Positions 54,046-64,000 of a DNA stretch of 64,000 bases are shown here, one piece after another; within the stretch, counting starts at the first letter, position 1, and every line of letters begins with the position of its first letter. A program made the translations under genes and the position numbers. Below the pieces are notes generated by a model, which saw nothing but the letters and a program-made list of their open reading frames with translations, did not search any database and had not been told where the DNA came from. The stretch is from Anthoceros angustus (lineage: Eukaryota; Streptophyta; Anthocerotopsida; Anthocerotales; Anthocerotaceae): positions 248,001 through 312,000 of the forward strand of contig MU008159.1 of assembly GCA_010909165.1 (NCBI GenBank). Direction: 5' to 3'.

Positions 54046-54965
54046 TGTGTGTCGAAAAGACCTTGGCCACCCAAGCACAACCTGTACGTCCCTAGTCGAC
54101 ATGAGCCCACTTTCTGTGATCATATCCGACTTGGGCCAGCTGTTCCGCTGGTTTTGACGGTGTCAGCTGCCGACAGGCAATAGTAAGGATGAAAATCCAT
54201 TGTTGTGGATGCTTGCTGCAAGTCGTTGGTAATTTGCCTTTTCTGACACCTCGGCCATGAAATGCGCATTGCCCATGAACAGAAAGGGTTAAAGCAAGAG
54301 GTCGACACATCAGTCGGGCGTGGCGGTGGCAGATTGGGTGTCCAGGCGCGTATCTTCGCTTGGAAGCAGCAGTAAACATTTGAGATATGTTTCTTTTCTT
54401 GTCCCCTGCATTGCCTTGTATTGATTTAACATGAGCCGGATGCTGGAAGCCGGAAGGGAGAATATCCAGCCCCCGGCGCGAGGTGAAGACTGAGTGGCCT
54501 AGAGAGACATCCTGGCTGCCCGCATTCCCCCTGGCGACCCTGTGGGTACCAGGGATTTGGCGCGGCTCTCCTCTGATTAGCTCCTGGCCATTTCCTTCTT
54601 TGCACCAGGATCTGCAGCAATTGGGACAGTTGTACTCGGAGCAGCTGCCTGCTGCTGGGTGATGGTGAAAGAGATGGATGAGGTCAGGGTCAGGGGAGCA
54701 AGAGCGGGAGCAGGAGCAGGAGCAGGAGCATTCTTGGGGACCGGCAAGTTTGTCTGCCTGGCGTGTGCTTGAAGTTTTCGGATTAGTATAGTGCGCATTG
54801 CATTTGTTCTTCGATTGGCGGGCATGGTGTGGTGGGCGATGCGAGGGAGGGGATGTGAGGCAGCAGCCTTGTCAGCAAGTTGTGAGAGTGGAGCTGGTGC
54901 TGCAGATCGGAAGGCGTGGTTAGGAGGAGGAGGAAGGAAGATTGGCTTTGTGGGTTTTTGGAACG

Positions 54966-55961
54966 ATGAACAGGGAGCGGCTACCCAGACTCAACCGCCC
55001 GGTTCCTCTGCCGCTGCCTCTCCCTCCCCCGTCCTTGCTGCAGATGCCTGTGTCTATTGACAACGGGGTTGGGTCAAGGAAGGATGTGGTGTGCAGCTTG
55101 GATCGGAATGTGGCCCTGGAGGACCTGGAGAGGCTGATGCTGCTCGGTTCCGGGAGCGGAGGGAAAGTGTACAAAGTGCAGCACAGGGTGACGGGCCAGC
55201 TTTACGCCCTGAAGGTGATTCAGGAGAAGCATGAGTCCATCCGGAAGCAGATCATACAGGAGATGCAGATTCTGAGGACTACGAAGAACAGGCATGTGAT
55301 TCAATGCTATGGAGTGTTTGAGAACGAAGGGGAGGTTTCCTTCGTGCTGGAGTACATGGATTGCGGCACCCTGGCTGATGTGCTGCAGGCTCAAGGCCGG
55401 ATCCAGGAACACCATCTCGCGGAAGTGACCAAGCAGGTGCTGACAGGGTTGTGTTACCTGCACAAGAGCAAGATCGTGCACCGGGACATCAAGCCTTCCA
55501 ACCTACTGCTCAACAGGGGGCAGGAGGTGAAGATTGCGGACTTCGGTGTGAGCATTGTGCTGGCTCACACCATGGCTCAGTGCAACTCGTTTGTGGGCAC
55601 ATGTGCTTACATGAGCCCCGAGCGGATGAACCCTGACGCCAATGGCGGCTACTGCGGTGTCTCTGCAGACATCTGGAGCTTAGGGCTCACGCTCTTCGAG
55701 TGCTTCCTGGGCAGATTCCCGTGCCTCAAGCCCGGGGAGAAGTGCGACTGGGTCACCCTCATGTATGTCATCGGCCTGGGCGAGCCTCCTCCCCCGCCTC
55801 CAGATGCTTCTCCACAGTTCCAGGACTTCATCAGGTCTTGCTTGAAAAGGGATCCTAACCAACGGCCCTCTGCTGCAAGCCTCCTCGGGCACCCATTCCT
55901 GACCCAGTACGATGGCCAGCCTCGGAGCTTGGCTGCTTTGTTGAGGTCTACGGACTTGTGA
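54966..55961 (+). CDS. MAP kinase kinase, plant group D (MKK7/9-like)
   Basis: Intronless, 331 residues from ATG 54966. The N terminus has a MAPK docking site (basic RERLPRLNR then alternating PVPLPLPLPP). Kinase motifs: glycine loop GSGSGGKVYKV (61-71), ALKVIQ with Lys83, catalytic loop HRDIKPSNLL (Asp174), DFG (192-194). The activation loop HTMAQCNSFVGT fits the plant S/T-X5-S/T rule (Thr202, Ser208), followed by CAYMSPERM. It has no NTF2 domain, which excludes the MKK3 type. The single exon and short length are typical of group D. It would phosphorylate a MAPK T-x-Y loop in stress or developmental signalling, and is itself activated by a MAPKKK. Confidence 0.94.
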   Translation: MNRERLPRLNRPVPLPLPLPPPSLLQMPVSIDNGVGSRKDVVCSLDRNVALEDLERLMLLGSGSGGKVYKVQHRVTGQLYALKVIQEKHESIRKQIIQEMQILRTTKNRHVIQCYGVFENEGEVSFVLEYMDCGTLADVLQAQGRIQEHHLAEVTKQVLTGLCYLHKSKIVHRDIKPSNLLLNRGQEVKIADFGVSIVLAHTMAQCNSFVGTCAYMSPERMNPDANGGYCGVSADIWSLGLTLFECFLGRFPCLKPGEKCDWVTLMYVIGLGEPPPPPPDASPQFQDFIRSCLKRDPNQRPSAASLLGHPFLTQYDGQPRSLAALLRSTDL

Positions 55962-56568
55962 CCCCATTGAGGATGGTACTACCACCTCATCCCTGCTTCA
56001 GGCTCTCCAAGAGAATGTGCTTCATGCTTCCAGACAGTCTGTAGTACTGGCATGAGTTGTTCCTTTCCAGATCTTATGTTTGGCTCTGCGTCCTTGCAGA
56101 TCTTACATACTGTATGTGTATATTATCCAGCATACCTGCCCCCACGAGATGGGCCGCAGGAATCTCACCTTGTTGTCTCACGTTCAATGTCCCGAACACA
56201 GATCCGTGCGCTGCAATCCAGGTCGTGGCCAGTTTAGCACTTGCCCTCCTCGTATGCTTGAAAAGAGTGCAGCCATTTGTAAATGTTTAAAATGGGCTGC
56301 CAAAAGATGGAAGACGAGCTGACTGTTCATTCGCACAAAGATAACCTCCTTCAGAGACCCGAGTGTGAATTCCTCGATCATCCCCGCACCAAGTGATGGA
56401 GCTCTTCCGCTCTTCTTCCTCCCCTTAAACAACAAGAGCATCAATGGAGCAATCCCGCTAATTGTGGCGGAGCTTAGGGCAGAAGAACCTGGCTGGATCG
56501 GGCTGTGCTCCTGCTGCCTGATTTGGAAGTGCGGGAAGGTTTGATGCCTGAAATGCAAGTGGGCAGGC
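55962..56568. other. Spacer between the kinase and transporter genes
   Basis: No gene seen; probably the MKK 3' UTR and the transporter promoter. Confidence 0.45.
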
Positions 56569-57945
56569 ATGGTGGAGCCATCCGGGAATGCAAGCAGGAG
56601 GCTACGGCTGCCGCAGCGCTACGTGACTGTCCTACTGACGTTTCTCTGCACCTGCGTGTGCTACATCGAGCGGGTGGGATTCTCCCTGGCCTACACCGCC
56701 TCTGCCACTGCTGCGGGTGTGAATGAAGCTACCAAGGGCCAGATCCTCTCCGTCTTCTACCATGGCTACGCAAGCTCGCAGATCATGGGAGGCTGGGCTG
56801 CGCAGCGGTATGGGGGCAGGCGCATTCTTCTCCTATCGTTCGTGCTGTGGTCCGTGACGTCGGCGCTGACCCCGACAAACGCAGCTTCTGTGGTGGGATT
56901 GGTGGTGGCCCGCCTGCTGGTGGGGATGGCGCAAGGATTTATCTTCCCTTCCATCCACGCCGTGCTGGCGCAGTGGGTGCCTCCTCATGAGCGCTCTCGA
57001 TCTGTGTCGCTCACCACTTCCGGGATGTACCTTGGAGCTGCTCTTGGGATGCTGTTTCTGCCCAATCTGGTGGCAATTGGAGCGAGGACTGAGTTTGTGT
57101 TCGTTGCTGGGATGGGGGCGGTGTGGACTCTGGTGTGGTACAGGCTTTCGACCGATCCTCGAGAGCTTGTGCTCCCGAGAGTCGTGTCCTTGTCGGATTT
57201 GAGCTCAGCCACTGTGGCGGAACGCACCAAACTTGTGCATTCTGGGGTATCTGGGGAGGAGAACGGTGATGGCGTGGTTCGAGAGAAGAAGAAGGTGGAG
57301 AGGCGGAGGGTCATACCCTGGAAGAAAATTCTGCTCAGCCAGGCAGTCTGGGCCATCGTGGTGAACAACTTCACGTTCCATTATGCGCTCTATGTGCTCA
57401 TGAACTGGTTGCCGACTTACTTCAATCAGGGGTTGAAGATCAGTCTGCAGAACATGGGCTTCTCCAAGATGCTGCCCTATTTTGTGATGTTTGTCTTCTC
57501 CAATGTGGGAGGGGTGGTTGCTGACTACCTCATCACCAGGAGGGTTTGCTCAATTACCAACACAAGAAAGCTTCTCAACACAATTGGATTTGCCTTGGCA
57601 TCCGGTGCTCTTGTGCTGATGCCGCAGGTTACGTCTGCTGGAGGTGCCGTGTTTTGTTCGTCTGTTGCTCTGGGATCTTGTGCTTTGGCCAGGGCAGGCT
57701 TTGCCGTGAACCATATGGACATAGCACCAAAGTATGCTGGAATATTGATGGGGATATCTAATACAGCAGGTACCTTGGCTGGCTCCATAGGTGTGGCGGC
57801 CACCGGTCACATTCTTCACGCTTCAGCTCTAGGCTCTTCCGATCCCAGCAGCTGGAAGATGGTATTTGCTACTCCTGCGGTGCTGTGTGTAGCTAGTTCT
57901 ATTGTTTTCTTATTTTTCTCTTCAGGAGACAAGCTGTTCGACTAG
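56569..57945 (+). CDS. Major facilitator anion/phosphate transporter (PHT4/ANTR-like)
   Basis: Intronless, 458 residues, full length for the SLC17-type family. Twelve hydrophobic segments are split into two halves by a basic loop at about 210-245 (REKKKVERRRVIPWKK). Signature parts: CYIERVGFSLAYTA in TM1, YGGRRILL in the TM2-3 loop, VARLLVGMAQGFIFPSIHAV, WVPPHERSRSVSL, LMNWLPTYFNQGL, and the TM10-11 NHMDIAPKYAGILMGISN, highly typical of PHT4 and vesicular glutamate/Na-phosphate transporters. A short N terminus without a plastid transit peptide suggests a Golgi or other endomembrane member (PHT4;6-like) rather than a thylakoid/plastid one. Likely moves phosphate or another organic anion. Confidence 0.92.
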   Translation: MVEPSGNASRRLRLPQRYVTVLLTFLCTCVCYIERVGFSLAYTASATAAGVNEATKGQILSVFYHGYASSQIMGGWAAQRYGGRRILLLSFVLWSVTSALTPTNAASVVGLVVARLLVGMAQGFIFPSIHAVLAQWVPPHERSRSVSLTTSGMYLGAALGMLFLPNLVAIGARTEFVFVAGMGAVWTLVWYRLSTDPRELVLPRVVSLSDLSSATVAERTKLVHSGVSGEENGDGVVREKKKVERRRVIPWKKILLSQAVWAIVVNNFTFHYALYVLMNWLPTYFNQGLKISLQNMGFSKMLPYFVMFVFSNVGGVVADYLITRRVCSITNTRKLLNTIGFALASGALVLMPQVTSAGGAVFCSSVALGSCALARAGFAVNHMDIAPKYAGILMGISNTAGTLAGSIGVAATGHILHASALGSSDPSSWKMVFATPAVLCVASSIVFLFFSSGDKLFD

Positions 57946-59325
57946 TCACCTGAATGGGAGGGGACCACGAGATTTTAGACACGTATTCGCCACTTACTGA
58001 GTTGTGCTACATGCTTAGTCTTTGGTTGAATTTTGTGTCTATGGTCAAAATGGAGCAGCGGAAGACATGAGAGCCACCTAGGAAGACCTGGTGCTCTACA
58101 GATGTCATGTCTTTCTGCAATCCATGGCATGGAAGCCTGCGTATTATGGTTCTGCGTTGCCGAAGACAAATTATGTCAAGCGGATACGAACAGCAGGTAC
58201 ATTTCAAACTTGCGGACGAATTCTGTCGGATGTGTTTCATGTTGTATCACACTACTGCTCACATAGGTTGAAACACGTCTTTGTGCATCTCAGAGTCGCT
58301 AAGGTGAGTTCTTGCTACGAGTAGAGGAGGTCAATCGCGGAGTGACTGTGGAGAAGCTGGATGGTATCAAACGGTGAACTGATATGAGACCGGAGATGAT
58401 TTCCTGTAAGAGATCTGGTACTCTGGATTTTTACCGTCTCCTTCCAAGGCGGCTCTAGAATTCTGTGATATCCTCACGAATTTTGACCCTAACACACTTT
58501 TGCACAACTGATGGAAGCTCTTCAGTCTGGCCAATGTTTCGTAAACAATTCACCTCACTAATGTACTCCACCCACGATTAGATACTCTTTGACACGAGGG
58601 TTTGAGGGGTTAGGGTTTCAGCTGCACGGTGAGTATCGTATTTTGGGAACTCGATTCTTTGGTGTGGCAAAAATCTCAGTTTCTCAGGAATTCGCGAGCA
58701 ACACGAGGCAGACCCTGAGGTCGCAAATGAGCGTCGATCACAGTGGTGATCACAAGTGGAGCCGCTTGCAGCTGCAATTCGACAAGCACACAATACTCTC
58801 GCAGCAACTGTGGAACTGCTGATTCCAGACTGAAAAGAGGTGTGCGCACGCTCCAAAGAGATCTGGGCGCACAGTTTAGGGTGTGAGGGTTAGGGTGTTG
58901 AGACAAATTCCTGTCATCCGGGAGAGCAAATTGATCAGGGCATCAGGATTTTAGGACAAATTGATCTCATCCGATTCCTTCCTGTACACCGAAAGGATGC
59001 TCGGATGCCGATTCAGGTATGTCACATATGACGGTAGTGGCACTTCGTGATTTTGTCCTGCAGTGCTTGTGAGGCAAGCTCATTTCGTAACAGGCACAAA
59101 TCTGAATCTGCAGGCTTTGATGGACGGACGGCGCTGACAACATACCAAATAGCCATTTCCAGCCCTGGCCAAGTGTAGCCCGGGAATCTAGACTCCGCAT
59201 CGAATGTATCGCGGTGATTTTTTTAACGAATGGAAAGATCCATTCATACAATGGAAGACAAGTGTGGCAAATATACAACACTGACAGCAACTGTGGAACT
59301 GCTGATTCCTGACACCTTGCATGCT
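57946..59325. other. Intergenic region without a supported gene
   Basis: Probably begins with the transporter's 3' UTR. A 25-bp exact direct repeat (CAGCAACTGTGGAACTGCTG and 5 further bases) lies at about 58802 and 59286. Telomere-like GGGTTAGGGTTT (about 58606) and GGGTTAGGGTG (about 58886) motifs occur. Confidence 0.4.
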
Positions 59326-59779
59326 CTAGCAAGCTAGAGCCCTCAACTGGCGGCCGTTGGTGCCGCTAGCCCAGACGGCGTCGCCCTTGCTGTTGTACAT
59401 GACCAGGTTGCCGTCTTCCTGGAGGAAGAGGCCGTGACCCCCGTCGTTGAGGTTGGATTTAGAGGTGGCCCACACAGCCCAGTCCTCGCCATTGAGGTGG
59501 GAATAGACGACGGCATTGCCGTCGAACTGCATAGCCAAAAAGCACACCGAGCCGTCACCGTTGGTTCCCGTCGCCCATAGCGGGCGGTCGCCATCTTTGT
59601 AGAGCACCAAGTTGCAGTCCACCTGCATGACGAGCCGGTACTCCCCCGCCTCCAGAGACCGGCCGACCGTCAGCCTGTCCCCGGTGTCATCTCGCTCAGC
59701 GCTGTTGCCCGCTCCATCAAACCCGCACTCTCAAGCACATGCACAGAATCATCAGCACTGCCATCTTGACAGCCCCCAT
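59326..59779 (-). pseudogene. Bulb-type mannose-binding lectin gene, frameshifted near the signal peptide
   Basis: The frame 59326-59628, extended upstream to about 59740, encodes a B_lectin domain with three sugar-binding-type motifs: MQVDCNLVLY, MQFDGNAVVY and LQEDGNLVMY, matching QxDxNxVxY at Q-D-N-V-Y with slight deviation. The preceding GRSLEAGEYRLV is also typical. A signal peptide (ATG 59779, MGAVKMAVLMILCMCL) is in a different frame and stops at a TGA before the lectin; the lectin frame itself has a TGA just upstream. So either a one-base frameshift has broken the gene, or there is a sequence error. Such lectins are secreted and often defence-related. The N-terminal part is also the source of the tandem array. 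Confidence 0.72.
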
Positions 59780-61531
59780 GATCGAGGCCAGTTGCTAGGA
59801 AACAGTCATGCAAGGAAGTGGTGTTTCTGTGGGCTGCCACTCAGTTAGCGGGCGCGCGAACCATCTGAGTGTTCACAAACAATTCGTTCGAATTATTGCT
59901 GCCTAGAGCCTCCCAGTCCCGTCCTGGTGCTGCCTCGAAGTTTCCGGTGCCGGCCCGAAGTGAGCCCAGCATATTCTTGATCTTGACGTGTCTTCTTTGG
60001 TAAGATTCCGTGTGGCCTGCAACGACCGTGTTGTTAGCCGGCCGTTGCCTGTTCATCCTTCACGCTCGAGGGACATCCGTGCCCACAGTTTATGTTAGGC
60101 GATATACGAGTGTTAGGCAACATACGGACACATATGTATACCTTGCCCGACACGATATCAGACGAGCCACCGCCATGGCTGTGGATATAAATGGAGAACT
60201 GCATAGCCAAAAGCACACCGAGCCGTCACCGTTGGTTCCGTCGCCCATAGCGGGCGGTCGCCATCTTTGTAGAGCACCAAGTTGCAGTCCACCTGCATGA
60301 CGAGCCGGTACTCCCCGCCTCCAGAGACCGGCCGACCGTCAGCCTGTCCCCGGTGTCATCTCGCTCAGCGCTGTTGCCCGCTCCATCAAACCCGCACTCT
60401 CAAGCACATGCACAGAATCATCAGCACTGCCATCTTGACAGCCCCATGATCGAGGCCAGTTGCTAGGAAACAGTCATGCAAGGAAGTGGTGTTTCTGTGG
60501 GCTGCCACTCAGTTAGCGGGCGCGCGAACCATCTGAGTGTTCACAAACAATTCGTTCGAATTATTGCTGCCTAGAGCCTCCCAGTCCCGTCCTGGTGCTG
60601 CCTCGAAGTTTCCGGTGCCGGCCCGAAGTGAGCCCAGCATATTCTTGATCTTGACGTGTCTTCTTTGGTAAGATTCCGTGTGGCCTGCAACGACCGTGTT
60701 GTTAGCCGGCCGTTGCCTGTTCATCCTTCACGCTCGAGGGACATCCGTGCCCACAGTTTATGTTAGGCGATATACGAGTGTTAGGCAACATACGGACACA
60801 TATGTATACCTTGCCCGACACGATATCAGACGAGCCACCGCCATGGCTGTGGATATAAATGGAGAACTGCATAGCCAAAAGCACACCGAGCCGTCACCGT
60901 TGGTTCCGTCGCCCATAGCGGGCGGTCGCCATCTTTGTAGAGCACCAAGTTGCAGTCCACCTGCATGACGAGCCGGTACTCCCCGCCTCCAGAGACCGGC
61001 CGACCGTCAGCCTGTCCCCGGTGTCATCTCGCTCAGCGCTGTTGCCCGCTCCATCAAACCCGCACTCTCAAGCACATGCACAGAATCATCAGCACTGCCA
61101 TCTTGACAGCCCCATGATCGAGGCCAGTTGCTAGGAAACAGTCATGCAAGGAAGTGGTGTTTCTGTGGGCTGCCACTCAGTTAGCGGGCGCGCGAACCAT
61201 CTGAGTGTTCACAAACAATTCGTTCGAATTATTGCTGCCTAGAGCCTCCCAGTCCCGTCCTGGTGCTGCCTCGAAGTTTCCGGTGCCGGCCCGAAGTGAG
61301 CCCAGCATATTCTTGATCTTGACGTGTCTTCTTTGGTAAGATTCCGTGTGGCCTGCAACGACCGTGTTGTTAGCCGGCCGTTGCCTGTTCATCCTTCACG
61401 CTCGAGGGACATCCGTGCCCACAGTTTATGTTAGGCGATATACGAGTGTTAGGCAACATACGGACACATATGTATACCTTGCCCGACACGATATCAGATG
61501 AGCCACCGCCATGGCTGTGGATATAAATGGA
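59524..61531. repeat. Three tandem copies of a 668-bp unit derived from the lectin gene
   Basis: Copy 1 59524-60195 (672 bp), copy 2 60196-60863, copy 3 60864-61531 (668 bp each). All begin at GAACTGCATAGCC. The unit contains the lectin's N-terminal half, its start and about 400 bp of upstream DNA. Copies 2 and 3 look nearly identical and share four single-base losses in homopolymers relative to copy 1 (A-run, GTTCCCG, CCCCCGCC, GCCCCCA), which would break the lectin frame. Copies 2 and 3 lack the lectin C terminus. Confidence 0.93.
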
Positions 61532-62000
61532 GAACTCATGTATGCAGTGTAAGGCAAAGTTTTTGGTACTCTTCACCGCCTCGAGCTTAAGGCGGTATCG
61601 AGCCTCGCCCAACGCTCGTGACGTGGTGCGGACGAAGGAGTTGGCCAAGGGCGGTCTCGACACGCCGGCACAGGGAATTTGAAGCGACCATGGGGAGCTG
61701 GCGTGGATGCTCGGCGGCACTGGCCGCTGCCTCAAATGAAAGGATTGCCCGATTGGAGCGGGCATCGGTGAGCGGATTGCTCATCTTGAGCAAGCGTTCG
61801 GCCTTGCAAATCCATCGGGACCCTATGTCACGGCTTCAAGGTATGGAAAAGGTAAAGGGATCGAGGCGGAGAACCCGATGGGAAAGAGGAGCTAGGGGCG
61901 TTGGATCTGGATTGATCAAGTGAAAGGTAACGTAATAGCCTACGGTTGGTGCCCCACCGCAGAGATCCGCAGCCGGATTTTTGCGGGAACGCGTCTACTT
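61532..62000. other. Region between the lectin array and the gypsy remnant
   Basis: No supported gene. A frame at 61618-61923 lacks an ATG start and may be the degraded N-terminal gag part of the gypsy element (ERIARLERAS segment). Confidence 0.35.
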
Positions 62001-62039
62001 GGTGGCTACGATGCGAGTCAGTCTGGCGCAGGGACCGCG

Positions 62040-62520
62040 ATTTGGGCAGTTAGATGAGTTTTGATAGCCCTCCGAACCGCGTTTGTTCCACGGAGGGTCC
62101 GGAGGTCGCCCGAGATAAAGTGTGGGCGGGTGCAGAGGAAGAGTGTTGTTGAATACAATCGTGAGTTTTTGGAGCTGGTGATGGCCATACCGATATGAGT
62201 GAAGCGAAACAGGCAGCTACACTCGAGGATTGAAGTTTCACGGTTAAAGAAGTGAAACTACGGACGCCGGACATTGCGGATGCAATGACACTAGCAAAGA
62301 CGAGATGCCCTTTACTACGGTCGTCTGGGATAAGGGATGGGGCCTTTACGGATTACATTCGTTGCACAATAACTCCGTTGCCGATTAATTGTGATGTAAT
62401 CTTGGGGATGGAGGTGGTGTATAGGAGGCACCCCATTCATTTTAGAGACGGATCACGAGCCATCGAATATCTTCAAACTCAAACACATTTGAGTAGGAAG
62501 CGAGCTCATTCACAGGTGAG
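62040..62520 (+). mobile_element. Ty3/gypsy gag-protease fragment, degraded
   Basis: About 62130-62300 encodes, across stops, a retrotransposon gag-like piece: KSVVEYNREFLELVMAIP, then MSEAKQAATLED and VKLRTPDIADAMTLAKT, the usual SV.EY..EF..L / MSE / P.....A...A order. About 62340-62470 carries LPINCDVILGMEVVYRRHP, the end of a gypsy-type aspartic protease (LP.xDVILGMxWL). The zinc knuckle and protease active site between them are missing and no RT is seen, so this is a deleted remnant. Confidence 0.68.
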
Positions 62521-62791
62521 CACTTCGACAATACAACTTTTCGATTCAACATATTTCGGTGAGCGAGAATCGTGTGGCGGATGTCTGTTGCTGCTTCTTA
62601 CTCGCTATTAATGTACAAGCGGGTGATGAGTTCCTTGCGACTTCTGCGAGACCACATTGCCAAGGATGCTCTGCAAGTTACTGGGATCTTGGGCGCATGG
62701 ACTCAATCGATAGTCTTCTTCATTTCGAGGTAGGCTTTATGTTCCTCCACTACCACATGTTCGCCTTATAACACGATATCTTGTGAAGGGG

Positions 62792-62910
62792 GTTAATATT
62801 CACGAAGGGGTTTCACGGAAATATCACGAAGGGGTTTGACATGGGTCCATAACTCGTGGTTATAGAGGTATGAATGAATATAGGCGAGAAAAGAAGGGTG
62901 AACTTTCGTG
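62792..62910 (+). repeat. Left copy of a long direct repeat
   Basis: TTAATATTCACGAAGGGGTT opens a stretch of about 115 bp that recurs at 63888-64000 with small indels. The unit itself contains two CACGAAGGGGTTT motifs. Confidence 0.88.
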
Positions 62911-63887
62911 TGAAGCATTGACATGAGGTTCATTTCTTGCCGGTGAAGGGGTTAAGGTGCAAGAGGTAACCCTATTTTGGGTGCATATAAGACCCATGTG
63001 AAGGACCATTCACGCCACCGCTGGTCTTCCTAGCCAAAACACCCTTAACATTCATAAAAGGACGGTGATCGGTGGATGAGCTGCGAACCCGTGATGGCGA
63101 CCAAGGATGTTTGAGGAGTAGGGCGGCCGGCGCCGGCCCCTGGCGTTGACCTATTGGGAAAGGCGGGTAGTAGCAGGCCTTTGCTCATTGTGTGTACACA
63201 AAGACTATATGTGGGGTGAGTGGGTGGCTTCCGCACACCATAAATTGAGCCCAAGAATATAATCACATTGTTAAAACCCAAAGACTACAATCGGCATACG
63301 GAAAACGTGGATAGTTCCGCGTCATCGCACACAAACATGCCGTGAGCTACACATGTGTTGCTGTAATATGCCGAATGCCAAGCCATTAACTACTACCATA
63401 CTTCCTCCATGTCCTCCCGCTTATGGAAATGGCTTGCACATCGAAAATTCTATAGCATGTGAAGTCTACGAGGTATCTGAGAAAGCAGCACAACCAATAT
63501 TCTATCATGGGCCTACACTCTTTTGAGACATATGTGTCTGTGAGGAGCACTGAGCACGCATAGCCTCCCAAGATCCCATGCAAGATGACACAACATTGAG
63601 GGCTTTCTACTCTTCTCCGGGCCACTCCATCATCTTGTTGGGTCCGGCATCATGACCATCATCTTCACTATCCTCGGTGGGACTTTCACTCATTGGTTGA
63701 ATGAAGCCTCAACGCAATGAACTTCTCTTTGATTGCCTTCTTATCTACAGTACAAGTGTCTCGCGTAGTCAATGTGAACCCATAATAGAGGATGACAGTT
63801 TCGTGAACAAAAACCTTTTGGATATTTTTTGATGGATGGATTTCGCCCCTTTTCCCTGCATTGCTCGCAGTCCGTGGCATCCTCCGA

Positions 63888-64000
63888 TTAATATTCACGA
63901 AGGGGTTTCACGGAAATATCCTCAAGGGGTTTGACATCCGCAACTCGTGGTTATAGAGGTATGAATGAATATAGGCGAAAAGAAGGGTGAACTGTGTGAA
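63888..64000 (+). repeat. Right copy of a long direct repeat, cut by the window edge
   Basis: Matches 62792-62910 at an offset of 1096 bp; it may continue past the window. It could be a pair of element termini or a tandem unit of about 1.1 kb. Confidence 0.85.

Larger units (their letters stand above)
50749..54965. other. Repeat-rich intergenic region without a supported gene
   Basis: Contains a TIR element (50855-51285), a 103-bp tandem duplication (51550-51755), copies of the dispersed repeat (52403-52540, 53851-54045), an imperfect direct repeat (about 53405-53480 and 53518-53604, GGGGCAATCTCTAATAAACA type) and short TTGGTAGTGGC(G/C)TATGGGTAA repeats at about 53625-53670. AT-rich patches are at 52.05-52.14 and 52.74-53.0 kb. 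The last 600 bp are GC-rich and upstream of the kinase gene. Confidence 0.5.
62521..64000. other. Right end of the window; no supported gene
   Basis: Contains the direct repeat at 62792-62910 and 63888-64000. Open frames between them (63045-63898, minus strand) match nothing I recognise. Confidence 0.4.

Noticed and set aside
60010-61392. Identical 96-, 71- and 60-codon frames repeated every 668 bp
   Set aside because: They are carried along by the tandem array; none has a domain, and several lack an ATG.

Overview
The window is nuclear DNA of a streptophyte plant. Genes are split by short to medium GT-AG introns. Plant-type families are present: trichome-birefringence-like, group-D MAP kinase kinase, PLS/DYW-type pentatricopeptide, OSB, bulb-type lectin and trihelix proteins. 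Ty1/copia and Ty3/gypsy remnants and a tRNA-Ile(AAT) also fit. A gene resembling radial spoke protein 2 (DPY30 motif plus GAF-like domain) suggests swimming, flagellated sperm, so a bryophyte, lycophyte, fern or charophyte-grade alga is more likely than a seed plant. I cannot name the species.

Layout. 1-2045 (-): most of a DEAH/DEIH helicase with R3H and ankyrin repeats, running off the left edge. 2.1-5.9 kb: non-coding, with a TIR element. 5968-6577 (+): small secreted EG45/expansin-like gene in an AT-rich island. 7081-13256: complete but decayed Ty1/copia element. 13563-15210 (-): cytochrome P450 pseudogene. 15484-15557 (-): tRNA-Ile, followed by a cluster of a dispersed repeat. 17948-19408 (-): NMN adenylyltransferase. 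19619-20542 (-): trihelix-type factor, divergent from 21122-24203 (+), DNA polymerase eta. 24.7-26.7 kb (-): PPR-DYW and OSB remnants. 27063-27954 (-): RWD protein, divergent from 28982-30435 (+), SSU72 phosphatase. 31052-35483 (-): RSP2-like gene. 37852-41362 (+): NIPA/ZC3HC1-type zinc-finger protein. 42351-44219 (+): TBL acetyltransferase-like. 44851-47441 (-): DUF815-like P-loop protein, divergent from 47750-48671 (+), Nol12/Rrp17. 49663-50748 (+): RING-H2 gene with acidic repeats in a second AT-rich island. 50.8-54.9 kb: repeats. 54966-55961 (+): MAP kinase kinase. 56569-57945 (+): MFS anion transporter. 59326-61531: bulb-type lectin gene fused to a 668-bp tandem array. 61.6-64 kb: gypsy remnant and a long direct repeat.

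The genes are mostly housekeeping: DNA damage tolerance, Pol II CTD dephosphorylation, rRNA processing, NAD synthesis, MAPK signalling and cell-wall acetylation. They form three divergent pairs with short shared promoters. No operon-like pathway is visible. Exon models were assembled by eye from reading frames, GT-AG sites and family resemblance. Where consecutive exon phases agree the models are firm. First exons and UTRs are less certain.
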